A DNA stretch of 64,000 bases, from contig CM043953.1 of NCBI GenBank assembly GCA_014529385.2, positions 68,508,372 to 68,572,371 on the forward strand. The letters run 5' to 3'. Below are positions 11,491-22,400 of the stretch, one piece after another. Below the pieces are notes generated by a model. It had not been told where the DNA came from, ran no database searches, and saw only the letters and a list, made by a program, of their open reading frames with translations. Position numbers and translations under genes: made by a program. Origin of the DNA: Adiantum capillus-veneris. Lineage: Eukaryota; Streptophyta; Polypodiopsida; Polypodiales; Pteridaceae. Position 1 is the first letter of the stretch, and each line of letters begins with the position of its first letter.

Positions 11491-12377
11491 AAAAGGGCCA
11501 CTCGAGGCTCATATGTTAGTCGTCTATCCCCAACAATTTGGCATGGCTTACATGCCTTACACCAATATTGGACATCACAATGTAAGCTCGGCCAAATAAA
11601 CCCTGCTTGTAAAATATTTCTACTTGTAATATCTTGAGAAAAGTGACCACCACAGACATCATCATGACATGAAAGAAGAATTTTCTCTATCTCTTGCACA
11701 CCTGGTACTCTCCTCAAGACCAAATCTTTCCCTTTGTGATATAAATCATCCCCGATCAACTGGTAAGGTGTGGCCTTCTTAACTAGTCCATGTCTTTGCA
11801 CCTTGTCTAAGTGTTTGGGACACTCACCTGCTTGTAGAAAGAAGATAATGTCTTTTAGCTCGTCTTGACCTTGATATTTGGGTTCATATAGTTTCACACC
11901 TCCTACCGCCATTTGAAGCTTTTCATTTGCGAGTAAGTCTGCTTCCTTGTTATGAGTTCTCACAATGTGTTGTACCTGTGTTGCTTTAAAACCCTTCGTC
12001 AAAGCTCTTACACTACTAAGCCACTCAAACAATGTACAATTCTTGCACCTCCAAGTCCCTTGGATTTGCCTGACCACTAGCAAAGAATCACCTTTTATAA
12101 TAAGTCTTTGTATGCCTAATTCTTTGCATTCTTCTAACCCAAGGGTTAGAGCAGCATACTCAGCCTCATTGTTAGAGTGAACGTTGGGTAGAGTGATACC
12201 TTTTCTAACCATTACCTCCTTTTGTGGGTTCAAAATGATGATCCCCCCTGCTGCTTTGTCTTGTTGGCGTTGATAAGCTCCGTCAAAGCATAAAGTATGG
12301 GCATTATCAATCTCCTTCACTTTGAACTGTTTTGAGCCTTCCTCTCTTTGTAGTCGTGATCCTTCCCTTTCTCTCAC
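11466..12377 (-). pseudogene. Second (archaeal/plant-type) RNase H plus integrase H2C2 finger
   Basis: This 303-residue frame has a complete RNase H of the type found in plant genomes: FDGAY (Asp32), NNEAEYAAL (Glu71/73), IIKGDSLLVV (Asp97) and NKEADLLAN (Asp147). It lies after the retroviral-type RNase H that ends the preceding frame. Two RNase H domains in tandem is the known hallmark of the Tat lineage of Ty3/gypsy (for example Ogre). The C-terminal part has the integrase zinc finger (His238, His245, Cys276, Cys279). It is in the same phase as the RT frame, separated only by a stop at 12444-12446. Confidence 0.88.
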
Positions 12378-12443
12378 TTTGTAGGTGAGAATGTCTGCAA
12401 GTCCTGCTCTTGTGCTATCTTCTACAAGGAAAGTGTATTCAAA

Positions 12444-13775
12444 TTATTGGAGTTCAAGCACCCACTTTGCTATTCTAGATGAGAGGCTCATGTGTTGTAC
12501 TACATATGGTAGATTGTGCTCTAAGGTGAGAAAAACAAATGGCACAGGGAGAAGATATGATCGAAACTTCCTTACCGCAAACAAGATTGCAAAGACCACT
12601 TTCTCCATTTCAGTGTATCCCTTCTCGGCCGGAGTCATCACCTTGCTTGCAAAATAGATCGGCCTCATGTATGATGTTTTAGGATCTTTTTGCATCAAAA
12701 CAACACCAATTTCTTCGAAACCTACACTTGGAGTGACATAGTAGGTCTTCTTTGGATCTGGTGGCATTAGGATTGGGAGAGAGCTAAGAATACCCTTCAC
12801 TTCCTCAAAACATTTTGCATGTTCCCTCCCCCGTTCAAATGTAGATTGGCTTGCCAACCTATGCAAAGGGGCGATGGCTTCTGCTAGGAGATGGATGAAG
12901 CGAGACATGTACCTCACTTTTTGGTTGAAGGTCATTAGCTCCTTAGTTGTTGTTGGTGGAGATAATGACAAAAGGGCCTCTACTTTAGAGGGATCCACTT
13001 GAATTCCTTGTGAAGAAACCACATGGCCTAGAAAAACCACCTGAGATTCACCGATATGACACTTCTCTGGGTTGAGTTGTCCCCCAAATTGATGGAGCCT
13101 CTTAAGCCCCTCTTCAACCTTTTGGCAATGAAGTGATCTACAACTATAAATACAGAAATCATCCATAAAGACTCTTATAGATTTTCCAAAGAATGGCTGA
13201 AATACGAATATTGTGAATCTCATGAAGGTGCTAGGAGCATTGGTGAGCCCAAAAGGCATTACTCTGAATGCAAAACATCCCCAAGGTGTGATGAAGGTGG
13301 TTTTTGGTTGGTCCTCTTCTGCTATTCTAATTTGAAAATATCCTGAATACCCATCACACACAGTGTAGCATTTGTGGCCTGCTACTTCATTCAAAATTTC
13401 ATCTTGGAATGGGAGAGGGAAGTGGTCCCTCTTTGTCGCAGCGTTGAGGGGTTTGTAATCCACGCAGACCCTCCACTTACCATTCTTCTTGGGAGTGACT
13501 ACAATAGGTGATACCCATTCAGAGTTGGATACTGGATAGATGAAGCCAGCCTTCAAGAGTCGATTCACTTCTTGTAGGAGAGCCTTTTGTTGCACAGATC
13601 CTAGTCGCCTTAACTTTTGAGCCACGGGTTTGGTCCCTGGTTTCAAGTCAATTCGATGCTCTATTACATCTACACCTCTTATTTGTGAGTAGTCAGTGAT
13701 AAACAAATTGGGATACCTCCTTAACATATTGATGTAGGACCTCTTCTCCTCACAAGTAAGATCTTTTGAAAGCAT
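12444..13775 (-). pseudogene. Tat-type gypsy reverse transcriptase and first RNase H
   Basis: This 443-residue frame has the full palm and fingers: WRVCVDYKPLNAAT (residues 101-114), the first catalytic Asp in VCDGYSGYFQIR (Asp141), PFGLTNAPSTF, and the FMDD box (203-206) followed by FCIYS. LGHVVSSQGI marks the connection. The RNase H at residues 340-443 is degenerate at its first Asp (YYVTPSVGFEEIGVVL). RT synthesises cDNA in the particle. The stop at 13785-13787 and that at 12444-12446 are in phase with the neighbouring frames, so point mutations rather than indels interrupt the pol frame here. Confidence 0.92.
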
Positions 13776-13784
13776 CTTCTCAAA

Positions 13785-14387
13785 TCATTCTTCAAGGTGG
13801 TGGAATCTTTCATCCCCTCGTGTGTGATTGTCTGTTGGCTTTTCTTCTACAAAAACATCTTGGGTGTTGGCGTTGAATACAATTCCCATTACCTCCAAAG
13901 AAGAATCCTCTTCACTGGTTGATGCACTGGTTGATGCTTCCTCATCACTTGAGTAAGGACTCTCCTCCTCGCTCTCTTCATCTGCCGTGGTTTCATAGTT
14001 GATATCTAGTTTCTTTCCTTCTCGCCAATCATACACCACCGGTTGACCCTTCTTAAGAATCAAATGACCACTTCCCCATTTTTGATCTGCATTCACAGCA
14101 ATGAGCCAAGGCCTCCCTAGGATGATGGGATAGCCCTCCCCCTTAGCTGGCATGACATACATATCCACTCGTGCATCTATGTTACATACAGAGACTTTTA
14201 CATTTTCAATGATCCCCAAACACTCCACACTTGAGTTGTTGGCTAGCCTAGCTTGATAATTAGAGGACTTTGTAATTTCAAGACCTAACCTATTCATTGA
14301 TTTTTCCGTGATCACACACATTTGAGCTCCACCATCAACATATACATTAGAAACCTTTTTACCCCTTATGTAGCTTTGAGGCCACAA
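13785..14387 (-). pseudogene. Tat-type gypsy aspartic protease (retropepsin)
   Basis: Retropepsin active site is VYVDGGAQMCVI (Asp18-Gly19-Gly20; most families have D-S/T-G), with the distal hydrophobic motif YPIILGRPWL. It would cleave the Gag-Pol precursor. A strongly acidic Ser/Glu/Asp-rich linker (about residues 135-175) follows before RT. Ends in a stop in the same phase as RT. Confidence 0.85.
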
Positions 14388-15055
14388 CCTTAATGGAAAG
14401 ATTTGCTTTTTTTTTTGGAATTCTTGTACTTACCAACTTTGGCCATTGCCTTCTTACTTTGGCTGATAGGTGTAGAAGTTGAGGCCATGAAATGTTTGGC
14501 TTTTGGGTTTTTAAATCCTCCAGGATGTTGTAGGGCTCTAGCTCCTTTCCCAATGGGAAGTCGTTGATACCAATTTCCCTTCGCCTTGATCTTTTCTTCT
14601 TGCTACTTTCAGCTTCCTCCATCTTTGACTTCTTCTTCTTGTCCCTTCTGGCTGAATTTGTTCCTTCACTTCTCATGTCTTCATCCTTATCATGTGCTCT
14701 TGTGCATTTTTCTGTCGGCATAACATCAAAATTTAGAGTATGCTCATCTATTACCTCTTCTAGCTTGATGATGTTGACTCCTCTTTCTTCCTCCTCATGT
14801 GGGACGGGAGGTATATTTGCTGGTGGTGGTGGTCGACGAAGGATTTGTGGGCCTTGAGCTAGGGCCTTGAGCTAGTTCTTGCTACACAGTGAGAGGAGGT
14901 GGTCTGGGGGGATATATGTCTCCCAGAAGTCGCCTTGGATGTGGAAAATTGTACATTCCATGGCCCATTTCATTGAAATTCCAACATCGTAACTCTTGAG
15001 CTTGTCTTCGTTGATTGCGATTCCCTTCTCTTGGTTGTCGTTGTTGAGGTAGGCC
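14359..15055 (-). pseudogene. Gag C-terminus: broken zinc knuckle and basic linker
   Basis: Downstream of the gag stop, the minus strand encodes RCWNFNEMGHGMYNFP around 14990-14940. This is a CCHC knuckle in which the second and fourth Cys are Phe; the copy at 34943-34993 has all four ligands. After a frameshift, 14721-14359 gives a very basic linker (KKKKSK, SKKKRSRRR) leading into protease. The knuckle normally binds the RNA genome; here it is destroyed. Confidence 0.75.
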
Positions 15056-15739
15056 CTATACTAGATTTAGAGTGAGGTTCTCAAGCTGTTGAGTTAGCCT
15101 TTGTAAAACCTCTTGTTGAGAGTTATCTCCTATTTGTGAAGATTGTGCAAGAGGGGCCCTAATTGGTGCTTCCATGGTTTGTGAAGACTCCCTCTCACTC
15201 ACTTCATTCAAACCCCTTGCTCTATGTGCTTGGAAGTGCAGTTTTCTAAACTTGATGATGGCTACCTCACGTGCCTCTTCAAAGGTGGATGGGAATTTTA
15301 GCTCTACTTTAGCTTTTAAAAGTGGATACAAGCCAACCATGAATCTCTCTTTTTTTAGAAAGTTAGGTGCACCACCATGATTTTCTAATGTAGACTCCCA
15401 CCTACCCCATAGATTGACAAAGGTTGCTTCATAAGAGGGATAGTCTTCAAGTGATACCTGCTTATGTCCAATAAGACATTTCCATAGTCCTTCAGAAGTA
15501 TCACCTTGCCCGAACTTGGAGAGGAAGCTTGCTCCCAGTCTCTCCCAGTTGGACTTGATTTGGGGTTGCAAGGTCTCATACCATGCTTTAGCTTCTGCTT
15601 TTAGAACCAACGGGAAGGCTTGTAGCTTTACTTTCTCTTCATCTCTCCCGGATATGAGATGTGCCATCTCCAAGTTGTCAAGAAACTCTTGCGCATCTTC
15701 CCCGCTTCTTGCATAGAACGTGGGAAAAGAACTTGACAT
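15056..15739 (-). pseudogene. Tat-type gypsy Gag (capsid region)
   Basis: The start chosen is the ATG at 15739 (MSSSFPTFYARSGED) because the same start opens the copy at 34193. The upstream open extension to 15850 is leader. About 228 residues hold a gypsy gag signature: FLDNLEMAHLI, KAEAKAWYETL, WERLGASFLSKFGQ, then EDYPSYEATFVNLW. The C-terminal part is Gln-rich and precedes the zinc knuckle. The frame stops at 15056, short of the knuckle, so this copy needs readthrough or is dead. Confidence 0.88.
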
Positions 15740-15824
15740 TTTGTTTAGACTTTTTGAAATTTCTTTTTTTAAAAGAAACTTTTCTCTTGCGGGCCGCACA
15801 AGATTGTTGACACTATAAATTTGA

Positions 15825-16037
15825 TTACATTGAAATGAAGATGTACACATCCATTGTTAATTCGTACTTTATCATAGGTAGAATAAATGGATTAATTGAA
15901 GCATTGATTTCATTGAGGCAAGTGGATCCAAATATCCTCCTTATGATAGATTGAAACCTAAACTTAGTTGCAATGATTATATGAATGGATTGTTGAGAAA
16001 TAGGACTAAAAGGTTCATTGTTTTGATCGTGATTCAT
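15825..16037 (-). pseudogene. Pre-gag domain, copy B
   Basis: A 70-residue frame just upstream of gag in the element's sense. Key features: HDQNNEPF, IHIIIATKFRFQ, RRIFGS, NPFILPMIKYE and MDVYIFI. It aligns without gaps over most of its length with copy A (16375-16121): F-Q..I...FG...L.EI..S.NP.ILP.I.YE...DV.I. The same pair occurs at 33596-34107, and a single related domain precedes gag in the second gypsy family. I do not recognise it. Ogre-type Tat elements are known to carry an extra ORF upstream of gag, which this could represent. Confidence 0.65.
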
Positions 16038-16120
16038 GTGCTACTCCTCGTTGTTGGTTTGAAGACCTCGTTCCTTCATATGGCCCTTGAGCACCCCTTC
16101 ACCACTCCTTGTTCCTGCCT

Positions 16121-16375
16121 TTAAAACAAAATGAAAATGTGAACATCAAAAGAAGTTTCATAATTGATGATTGGAAGTATAATTGGATTGGGTGATGTCA
16201 TTATTTCTCTAAGTCTTTCTGCACCAAACATAAAAACAATGCGTTGCTGGAAAAAGACTTTTCTATCTATGTGAACATTTACTCTAATGTGTTGTGCAAA
16301 GTGAAATGGATAGATGGGAACTCCATTGTTCATCACTAAAAAAATTGAAGGTAACTTAGAAATATGTTCCTCCAT
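16121..16375 (-). pseudogene. Pre-gag domain, copy A
   Basis: This 84-residue frame contains NNGVPIYPFHF, VHIDRKVFFQQRIVFMFG, ERLREI and NPIILPIINYE, ending FDVHIFILF. It is paralogous to copy B, from which it is separated by about 85 bp with stops. The conserved pattern across four or more loci argues that the domain was under protein-level selection in the active element. Function unknown; a matrix-like Gag extension or a separate ORF1 are both possible. Confidence 0.65.
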
Positions 16376-17040
16376 GGGGGCACCACTTTATGAGGGCGAG
16401 CTTTTTGAAATGGGGCCTCTAAACCTAAACCAATGGGCCTACCCTCACAAAATTTTCGTAAAGAGGTACGCACACTACTTGGGGCACCACCTTCTTTTGG
16501 GAGTGGAGAAGGAAACCAATCAAAATAACAGTTGCACTCACCCACTCAAGCAACTCACTTTGAAAACCCCCTTACTCTATATACACTTTGGACACTTGAA
16601 CACCATCAACGATTATGCAAACCCAATGCCGTGCACCAAATGAAATATGCAATTTGTGGAATAGCATTCACCTTCTCCCCATAAGAATACCCATAATACA
16701 TTCAAACTCCTCCTCTCTCAAGAACTCATCAAAAAAATCATGCGCACAAGACCTGCCTCTCAAACACACAAGAGAATCACTTACATCAAACCAACACACT
16801 TTGCATAGAGAGCTCATCTCCATCTATGCAATGCCGTGACACAAATAAAATCACCATGAGAGGTAGCCACATGCATATGTAATGAAGCAAAAGAGAGTTG
16901 GAGTGAGAAATTTCTTTAGACCAATCGAATAAGTGTGGAGAAACAAACCAATGGTAAATTGAGAATAGAACACTTACTAGATTTCTCGCACACCTTTTAA
17001 GGGGAGGACAGACGCTGGCTAACCATCACGAATTGCGACA
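16376..17040 (-). other. Leader of the Tat-type element
   Basis: Sequence between the 5' LTR and the pre-gag domains. It is repeated at 33214-33590 and 50150-50754. I could not identify a primer-binding site, so the LTR/leader border (about 16990-17050) is unresolved. A TGGTTAGCCAGCG stretch at about 17010-17025 on the minus strand is a weak candidate only. Confidence 0.5.
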
Positions 17041-17320
17041 CTTGAAATTTTTTAAGATGATTTAATGATCATTAACATAACCATGAGAGAGATCATGATG
17101 TATTTACAAGTTATTGAGGTGCTACAAATGATTTATTGGGTTGATGGAGTAAGAGATTGTAGAATAGAAAGAGTGGAGGAAAGAGTTGCACTTCCTCCAA
17201 AGAGGAGGGTTAGGAGGGAGGATGTGAAAGAGGGAGAGTTGGGTTTTTCTCTACTATTGATCAAGAAACAACATGAAGTTGAAAATATAGGTGTGTGTCC
17301 TTGAGTCTCTCCAAGGGGGG

Positions 17321-17330
17321 CTATTTATAG
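17321..17330 (-). promoter_or_regulatory. TATA-like box in Tat LTR
   Basis: Minus strand CTATAAATAG within CACAACTATAAATAGCC. The same decamer is conserved in the right-arm LTR at 49816-49825. Position within the LTR suits a U3 promoter. Confidence 0.6.
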
Positions 17331-18139
17331 TTGTGTAGGAGTGGGATTATGCTACACTTAATTAGGGTGAGTGATTAGCCCTAATTAAGTGTCCTTTGAC
17401 CACTCATTGAATATTGTACATAAAAGGGACTATTTATTCACCAAAAATATCATTTTAGACCGTGAAGGCTCCATAGGGGTGCATAATGTAGGTGGGCCCC
17501 ACCATGAGGCCCTACGGGTGGCTCCTGCGGGGTATCTCAACTTGTCTGTCTTGGCATTTAGAAAGCATCTTTAGGTTGGTCCCATCACATGCAAGTGACC
17601 TTGAACACTCATTGATCTTTTAGAAGATCATAAGGGGAAAAATAAGATCTCACCCTCTTGATTTACTTGATTTACAGTTCCCTTTTGCTGCGAATCTGAT
17701 AGATTTACACTATTTTGACCATAACTTTTTACCTGTAGCTCGGAATGACATGCTTCAAAAGGCAAATTTGACCTTCTCAACATGTTTGATATGAATTTGG
17801 ACTATTCTTCACGCCCATGCACCAAGGAATTCGGTTTGGAAGGTCCACACTAGGCTAGGGAACCTTTTGCTTCCAAGTCTTCTTGTATGGGCCTTTTGCT
17901 TGTATGCATCCAAGGGGAATCATGCTTTTTCAAAAGGGTATGATGCTTAAACAAATAGAGGAGGGCCCAATATTATTTGCTTGTGAAAAGAATATACAAT
18001 TTGAGTCTTTTTGAAAGGAGAAAAACTATATGTATATTCTTAAGAGATATTGGGCCACCTATGTAGGGGACATAGAAGACTTGTAGAGATGGACCATAAT
18101 CTTTGGTAAAGACAAGTGGAGAGTTGATTTTCCATGGTA

Positions 18140-18144
18140 ATTTA
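18140..18144 (+). other. Copia target site duplication, left (ATTTA)
   Basis: ATTTA precedes the TG of the 5' LTR and recurs at 23693-23697. Uninterrupted sequence (GGTAATTTATCTATATGGG) is visible at 9963-9981 and in reverse complement near 49000-49018, which confirms the insertion point. Confidence 0.95.
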
Positions 18145-18359
18145 TGTTGGTATTAAAGCCCAAGTGGCCTCTTATGCGGATATGGCTGGCCGTCCGCCTA
18201 ACTCACTTTTCTCTGACTCTTTGTATATACTAACTTATACTTTGTGAATACTAAGGAATTGGGAGATAACCCTTCTAATAGTTCTCTGCGTACTGTACTG
18301 TGTAAGCTCACTGTGTGTATGTGTGAGAGAGTCGACCCACGCTCCGCTCCGCGACTTCA
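18145..18359 (+). repeat. Copia 5' LTR, 215 bp
   Basis: Starts TGTTGGTATTAAAGCCC and ends CGACTTCA: canonical TG...CA. It carries a short GT tract and a GAGAGAGTCGACCC block near its end. Confidence 0.95.
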
Positions 18360-18361
18360 AT

Positions 18362-18374
18362 TGGTATCAGAGCC
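18362..18374 (+). other. Primer-binding site, initiator tRNA-Met
   Basis: TGGTATCAGAGCC two bases after the LTR; this is the standard plant copia primer site complementary to the 3' end of initiator tRNA-Met. Confidence 0.92.
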
Positions 18375-19425
18375 TTGGTTCAGTGCGGATTTGCGCAATC
18401 GCGCGCGCGCGCACTTTTCCGGCAGATTCTGGATCCGGAGTTCGAAAATTCACACTCGGCGTTCTGGGAGCGTTTCCAGTAGGTGAACTGGGGTTTTACC
18501 CCCCTTTCGAAGCCGTTTATGCCCTCAGAATTTCGTTCTGAGCACTACAGCAGAAGATAGATTTCAGCCGCACAAAAATCCGTCTTGTGTAGATTGGCAA
18601 GCAGGAGGTGGTCGACATCAATATCGACATCGACATACATCACCTATTAGTCTTCAGAGCATCATCTATAGACCAGGTACACATATATATCATCAGATAT
18701 ATATATTGCAGTCTGCATTGCTACTTCTTGTGCTTGCCAGGTTCCAGGGGAGGTGTGGCCATACGACGGCTTGACACCACTGGCATGTATTGCAGATTGA
18801 TGTACTGTGATTGTGGGTCTGCTAGTTGTGAGTCACACTAGTAGACAGACCGCCGCAGCGGTCATAGGACAGTGATTGGTCTATTATAGGATGTATACTA
18901 GTTCTGGGCAGTTTGCTGAGCCATCTGAGAGGGTCATGTGTGAGGTTTTTTGAAGCCAAGCACTGGGGGCTGGGTTACCCAGTGTGAGGTGGATTAGGTT
19001 GCTGGAGTTCCCCTCTACACGCATCTTCTTCGGCAACTTTTATCCCTTAGGATGTATGACTTTGTGTAGACACTGGATTGCATCTTATGCGTTAGGCCGT
19101 TGAGGCATTGATCAGGGTTCACTCTTGAGACAGATACAGGTTCTGTCATCGCCCAGAGAGGAGACAGTGTATGCTTACATGACAGCATATTACAGAGATT
19201 TTTTAGATTTGTCACTGGTCAGCTATTTATGATTGTTTTTTGAGCTATCTTTTGGTTCCCAGAGCTCAGTTTACAGGGGAGACTCTGTCAAAAATTTTCA
19301 AAATACTGACAGTTCCTGAGGAGAGGTGTTCAGCTTGTTGATTACAGCTTGTTTACTGTGTACAGAGGCCAGTTTACAGGGGAAACTCTGCCGGATTTTT
19401 CTCAGGAGTAAGCAGTTTGGCAGAT
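18375..19425 (+). other. Copia 5' leader
   Basis: About 1.05 kb untranslated region between primer site and gag. Short frames in it show no motif. It is GC-richer than the surroundings near 18400-18480. Confidence 0.75.
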
Positions 19426-22400
19426 ATGGCATCTTCTCAAAGTGAGACTCTTTACAACATAAAGAAGCTGGATGGCACAAACTTTCCATTCTGGAAGAAG
19501 CAGATTTGGCAGGTTTTGGTGCAGAAAAAACAAGTGAAGCCACTGAAGCTCAAAGGGGAGAGACCAGAAGGTATGGCTGAAGATGAGTGGGAAGAGCTTG
19601 ACGAGTTAGCTTGTTCCACAATCATGCTGACACTGGCAGAAAATGTTTACTTCAACGTAGCAGAAGAGACTACAGCGTATGGCGTATGGCAAAAGCTATG
19701 TGGTATGTACGAGAAACAAAGTGATGCTTCTCAGATTTACTGGCTCAAGAAATTGGTGGATTTGAAGATGAAGGAAGGGACAGCCATGTCAAATCATCTG
19801 AATGAATTTCACACAATTTTCAGCCAGTTAACAGCACAGGAGATAGTCTTTCCAGAATCAGTGAAGGCTATGTTTCTCTTAATCACTTTGCCAGACAGTT
19901 GGGATACTTTTCGTACAACGTTAAGTAATTCTGTCGCGCCAGAAGGTCTTACAAGTGCCAATGTAGAAGGCAGCTTGCTCACAGAGGAAGTGAACAGGAA
20001 GAACATTGACAAAGGCAAAGGCAATAGTGCTTTGGTCGTTCGAGGGAGACAACAGTTTAAAGAGAAGAAGGGTAAGAAGGCACAAAACCGAAGTAAGTCT
20101 CGTGATTCGAAGTCAAAGGATGACATAGAATGCTACCATTGTGGCAAGAAGGGTCACATGGAGCGAGACTGTACGAAGTGGAAACAAGAAAAAGGAAAAA
20201 CAAAGAGTTCTGAGCAAGATGAAAAGAAGAGTTTAGTGAAGATTGAAGAGGTGAATGTCACAGGATCTGGTTCAGACAGTGATTCTGGTATAGCAGCTGG
20301 TGACATCTTCCTTACAAGCAATCTTGATTCTGTTTTCTTGACTGTAGAGGATGGACATGCTATGAGTGATTGGATTATCGACTCAGGGGCATCTTTACAT
20401 GTTTCTCCGCACAAAGAGTGGTTTACATCATATGTGGCTACTAAAGATTATGTCAGACTTGGCAATGAGCAGGTTTGTGACATACTTGGAGTGGGAGATG
20501 TGCAGTTGAAGTTTCAGAATGGCTCTTCTTTATGGCTCAAGAATGTCAGACATGTTCCAGCAATCCGAAAGAGCTTGTTTAGTACAGGGAAGTTGGATGA
20601 TGCGGGTTATGTGACAGTTTTTGGGAACAACGCTTGGAAGATCTCCAAAGGTTCGATGACTGTAGCACATGGCAGCAAGTCAGGAACTCTGTACACTTTA
20701 CATGTTTCAGAGGTTAAAAACCATGTAATTAATGTGATTGAGCAGCCAAGTGTGTCACTGTGGCATCGTAGGTTGGGACATATGTCAAAAAGAGGAATGG
20801 AAATACTTTCTCATTATGGTTATTTGCCTGGCTTTTCATTTCAAGATTTCGAGTTTTGTGAGCATTGTGTTTATGGTAAGCAAACACAGGAACCGCACAG
20901 ATCAAAGAGGAATCGTAGGGACGAACGGTTAGCTCTTGTACACAGTGACCTATGCGGACCAATGCCTAGTTTGTCACTAGGGGGAGCAGCGTACTTTTGT
21001 ACATTCATAGATGACTATTCTCGCAAAGTATGGGTTTACTTCTTGAAGCACAAGGATGAGGTGCTCAAGGTCTTTAAGACATTCTTGCAGCTGGTGGAGA
21101 ATCAGAGTGGTCAGAAGCTGAAGTGCTTGAGAACTGACAATGGTGGAGAGTACGTTTCCAAAGCTTTTCAAGACTTTTGTGAAGCAAAAGGGATTAAGCG
21201 AGAACTTACTGCACCATATAATCCTTCACAGAATGGGGTTGCAGAACGTATGAATAGGACCATACAAGAGAAGGTCAGAAGCATGTTGTCAAATGCTGAG
21301 TTGCCTGATGGATTTTGGGCGGAAGCAGTGGCTACAGCAGTCCATTTGATCAACAGGTCTCCTAGTAGGGTTCTGGATAAGAGTGCAGTGGCCGAGATGC
21401 TATGGACAGGCAAGGCACCTTCGTATAAGCATCTCAGAGTCTTTGGTTGTGAAGCTTATAGCCATATTTCTAAGGAGTTCAGACATAAGTTAGAACCAAA
21501 GAGCAAGAAGTGTATATTTCTTGGCTACGGAGAATCGGGCGAGATGGGTTACCGGATTTGGGATCCTGAGTCTAGAAAGCTTATTCGTAGCAATGATGTG
21601 CATTTCAATGAAGCCAAGTTTCACGCTAAGCCAGAGAAGACAGAGGAGATCAGAAGAGTTGTCTTCAGGGAAGATGGACCTAGTGCTAGCACATCAAGAC
21701 AGCATGGTCAGGCTCAGGAACAGCCTATAGTGGCTAGAGAGGCAGAATCAGTTGTGGTGAGTTGTTCTGAGCATGTCTCCAAACCACCTGATCGTTATGC
21801 GCCATCTCTAAATTATGTCATGCTCACAGATTGCGGAGAACCATCTTGTTACAAGGAAGCATTACAAGTGGTTGACTCGAAAAAATGGCAGTTGTCCATG
21901 CAGTCAGAGATGACAGCTCTGCATAAAAACCAGACATGGAAGTTGGTTAAATTACCACAGGGAAAAAAGGCTCTACCTTGTAAATGGGTTTACAGGTATA
22001 AGATCACCGCTCATGATAGTCAGCCAAAGTACAAAGCAAGGCTTGTTGCCAAGGGCTTTAAGCAAGAACAAGGCATTGACTTTGATGAAGTCTTCTCTCC
22101 AGTGGTCAAGATGACTACATTGAGATGCTTTCTTGCATTGGTTGCTATATTGGATTTGGTGTTGCACCAAATGGATGTCAAGACAGCGTTCTTGCATGGT
22201 GATTTAGATGTGGAAATTTACATGCAGCAGCCAGAAGGGTTTGTTGAGAAAGGCATGGAACATTTGGTATGCCAGTTGTTAAAGAGTCTTTATGGCTTAA
22301 AACAATCACCGAGGGCATGGTACCATAAGTTCCACCAGTTTATGCTTTCTCAAGGCTACAAACGTAGTGAGTTCGATCACTGTCTATATACAAAGAAGGC

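Larger units (their letters stand above)
17041..18144 (-). mobile_element. Tat-type 5' LTR, promoter-distal part (left of copia insertion)
   Basis: R/U5-side part of the 5' LTR in minus orientation. It contains a TATA-like box (17321-17330) and matches 49010-50110 on the plus strand. The remainder of the LTR lies right of the copia insertion at 23693-24020. Full LTR length without the insertion is about 1.4-1.5 kb. Confidence 0.8.

Noticed and set aside
18244-18841. Small proteins in the copia LTR and leader
   Set aside because: They overlap LTR, primer site and leader sequence and lack motifs.
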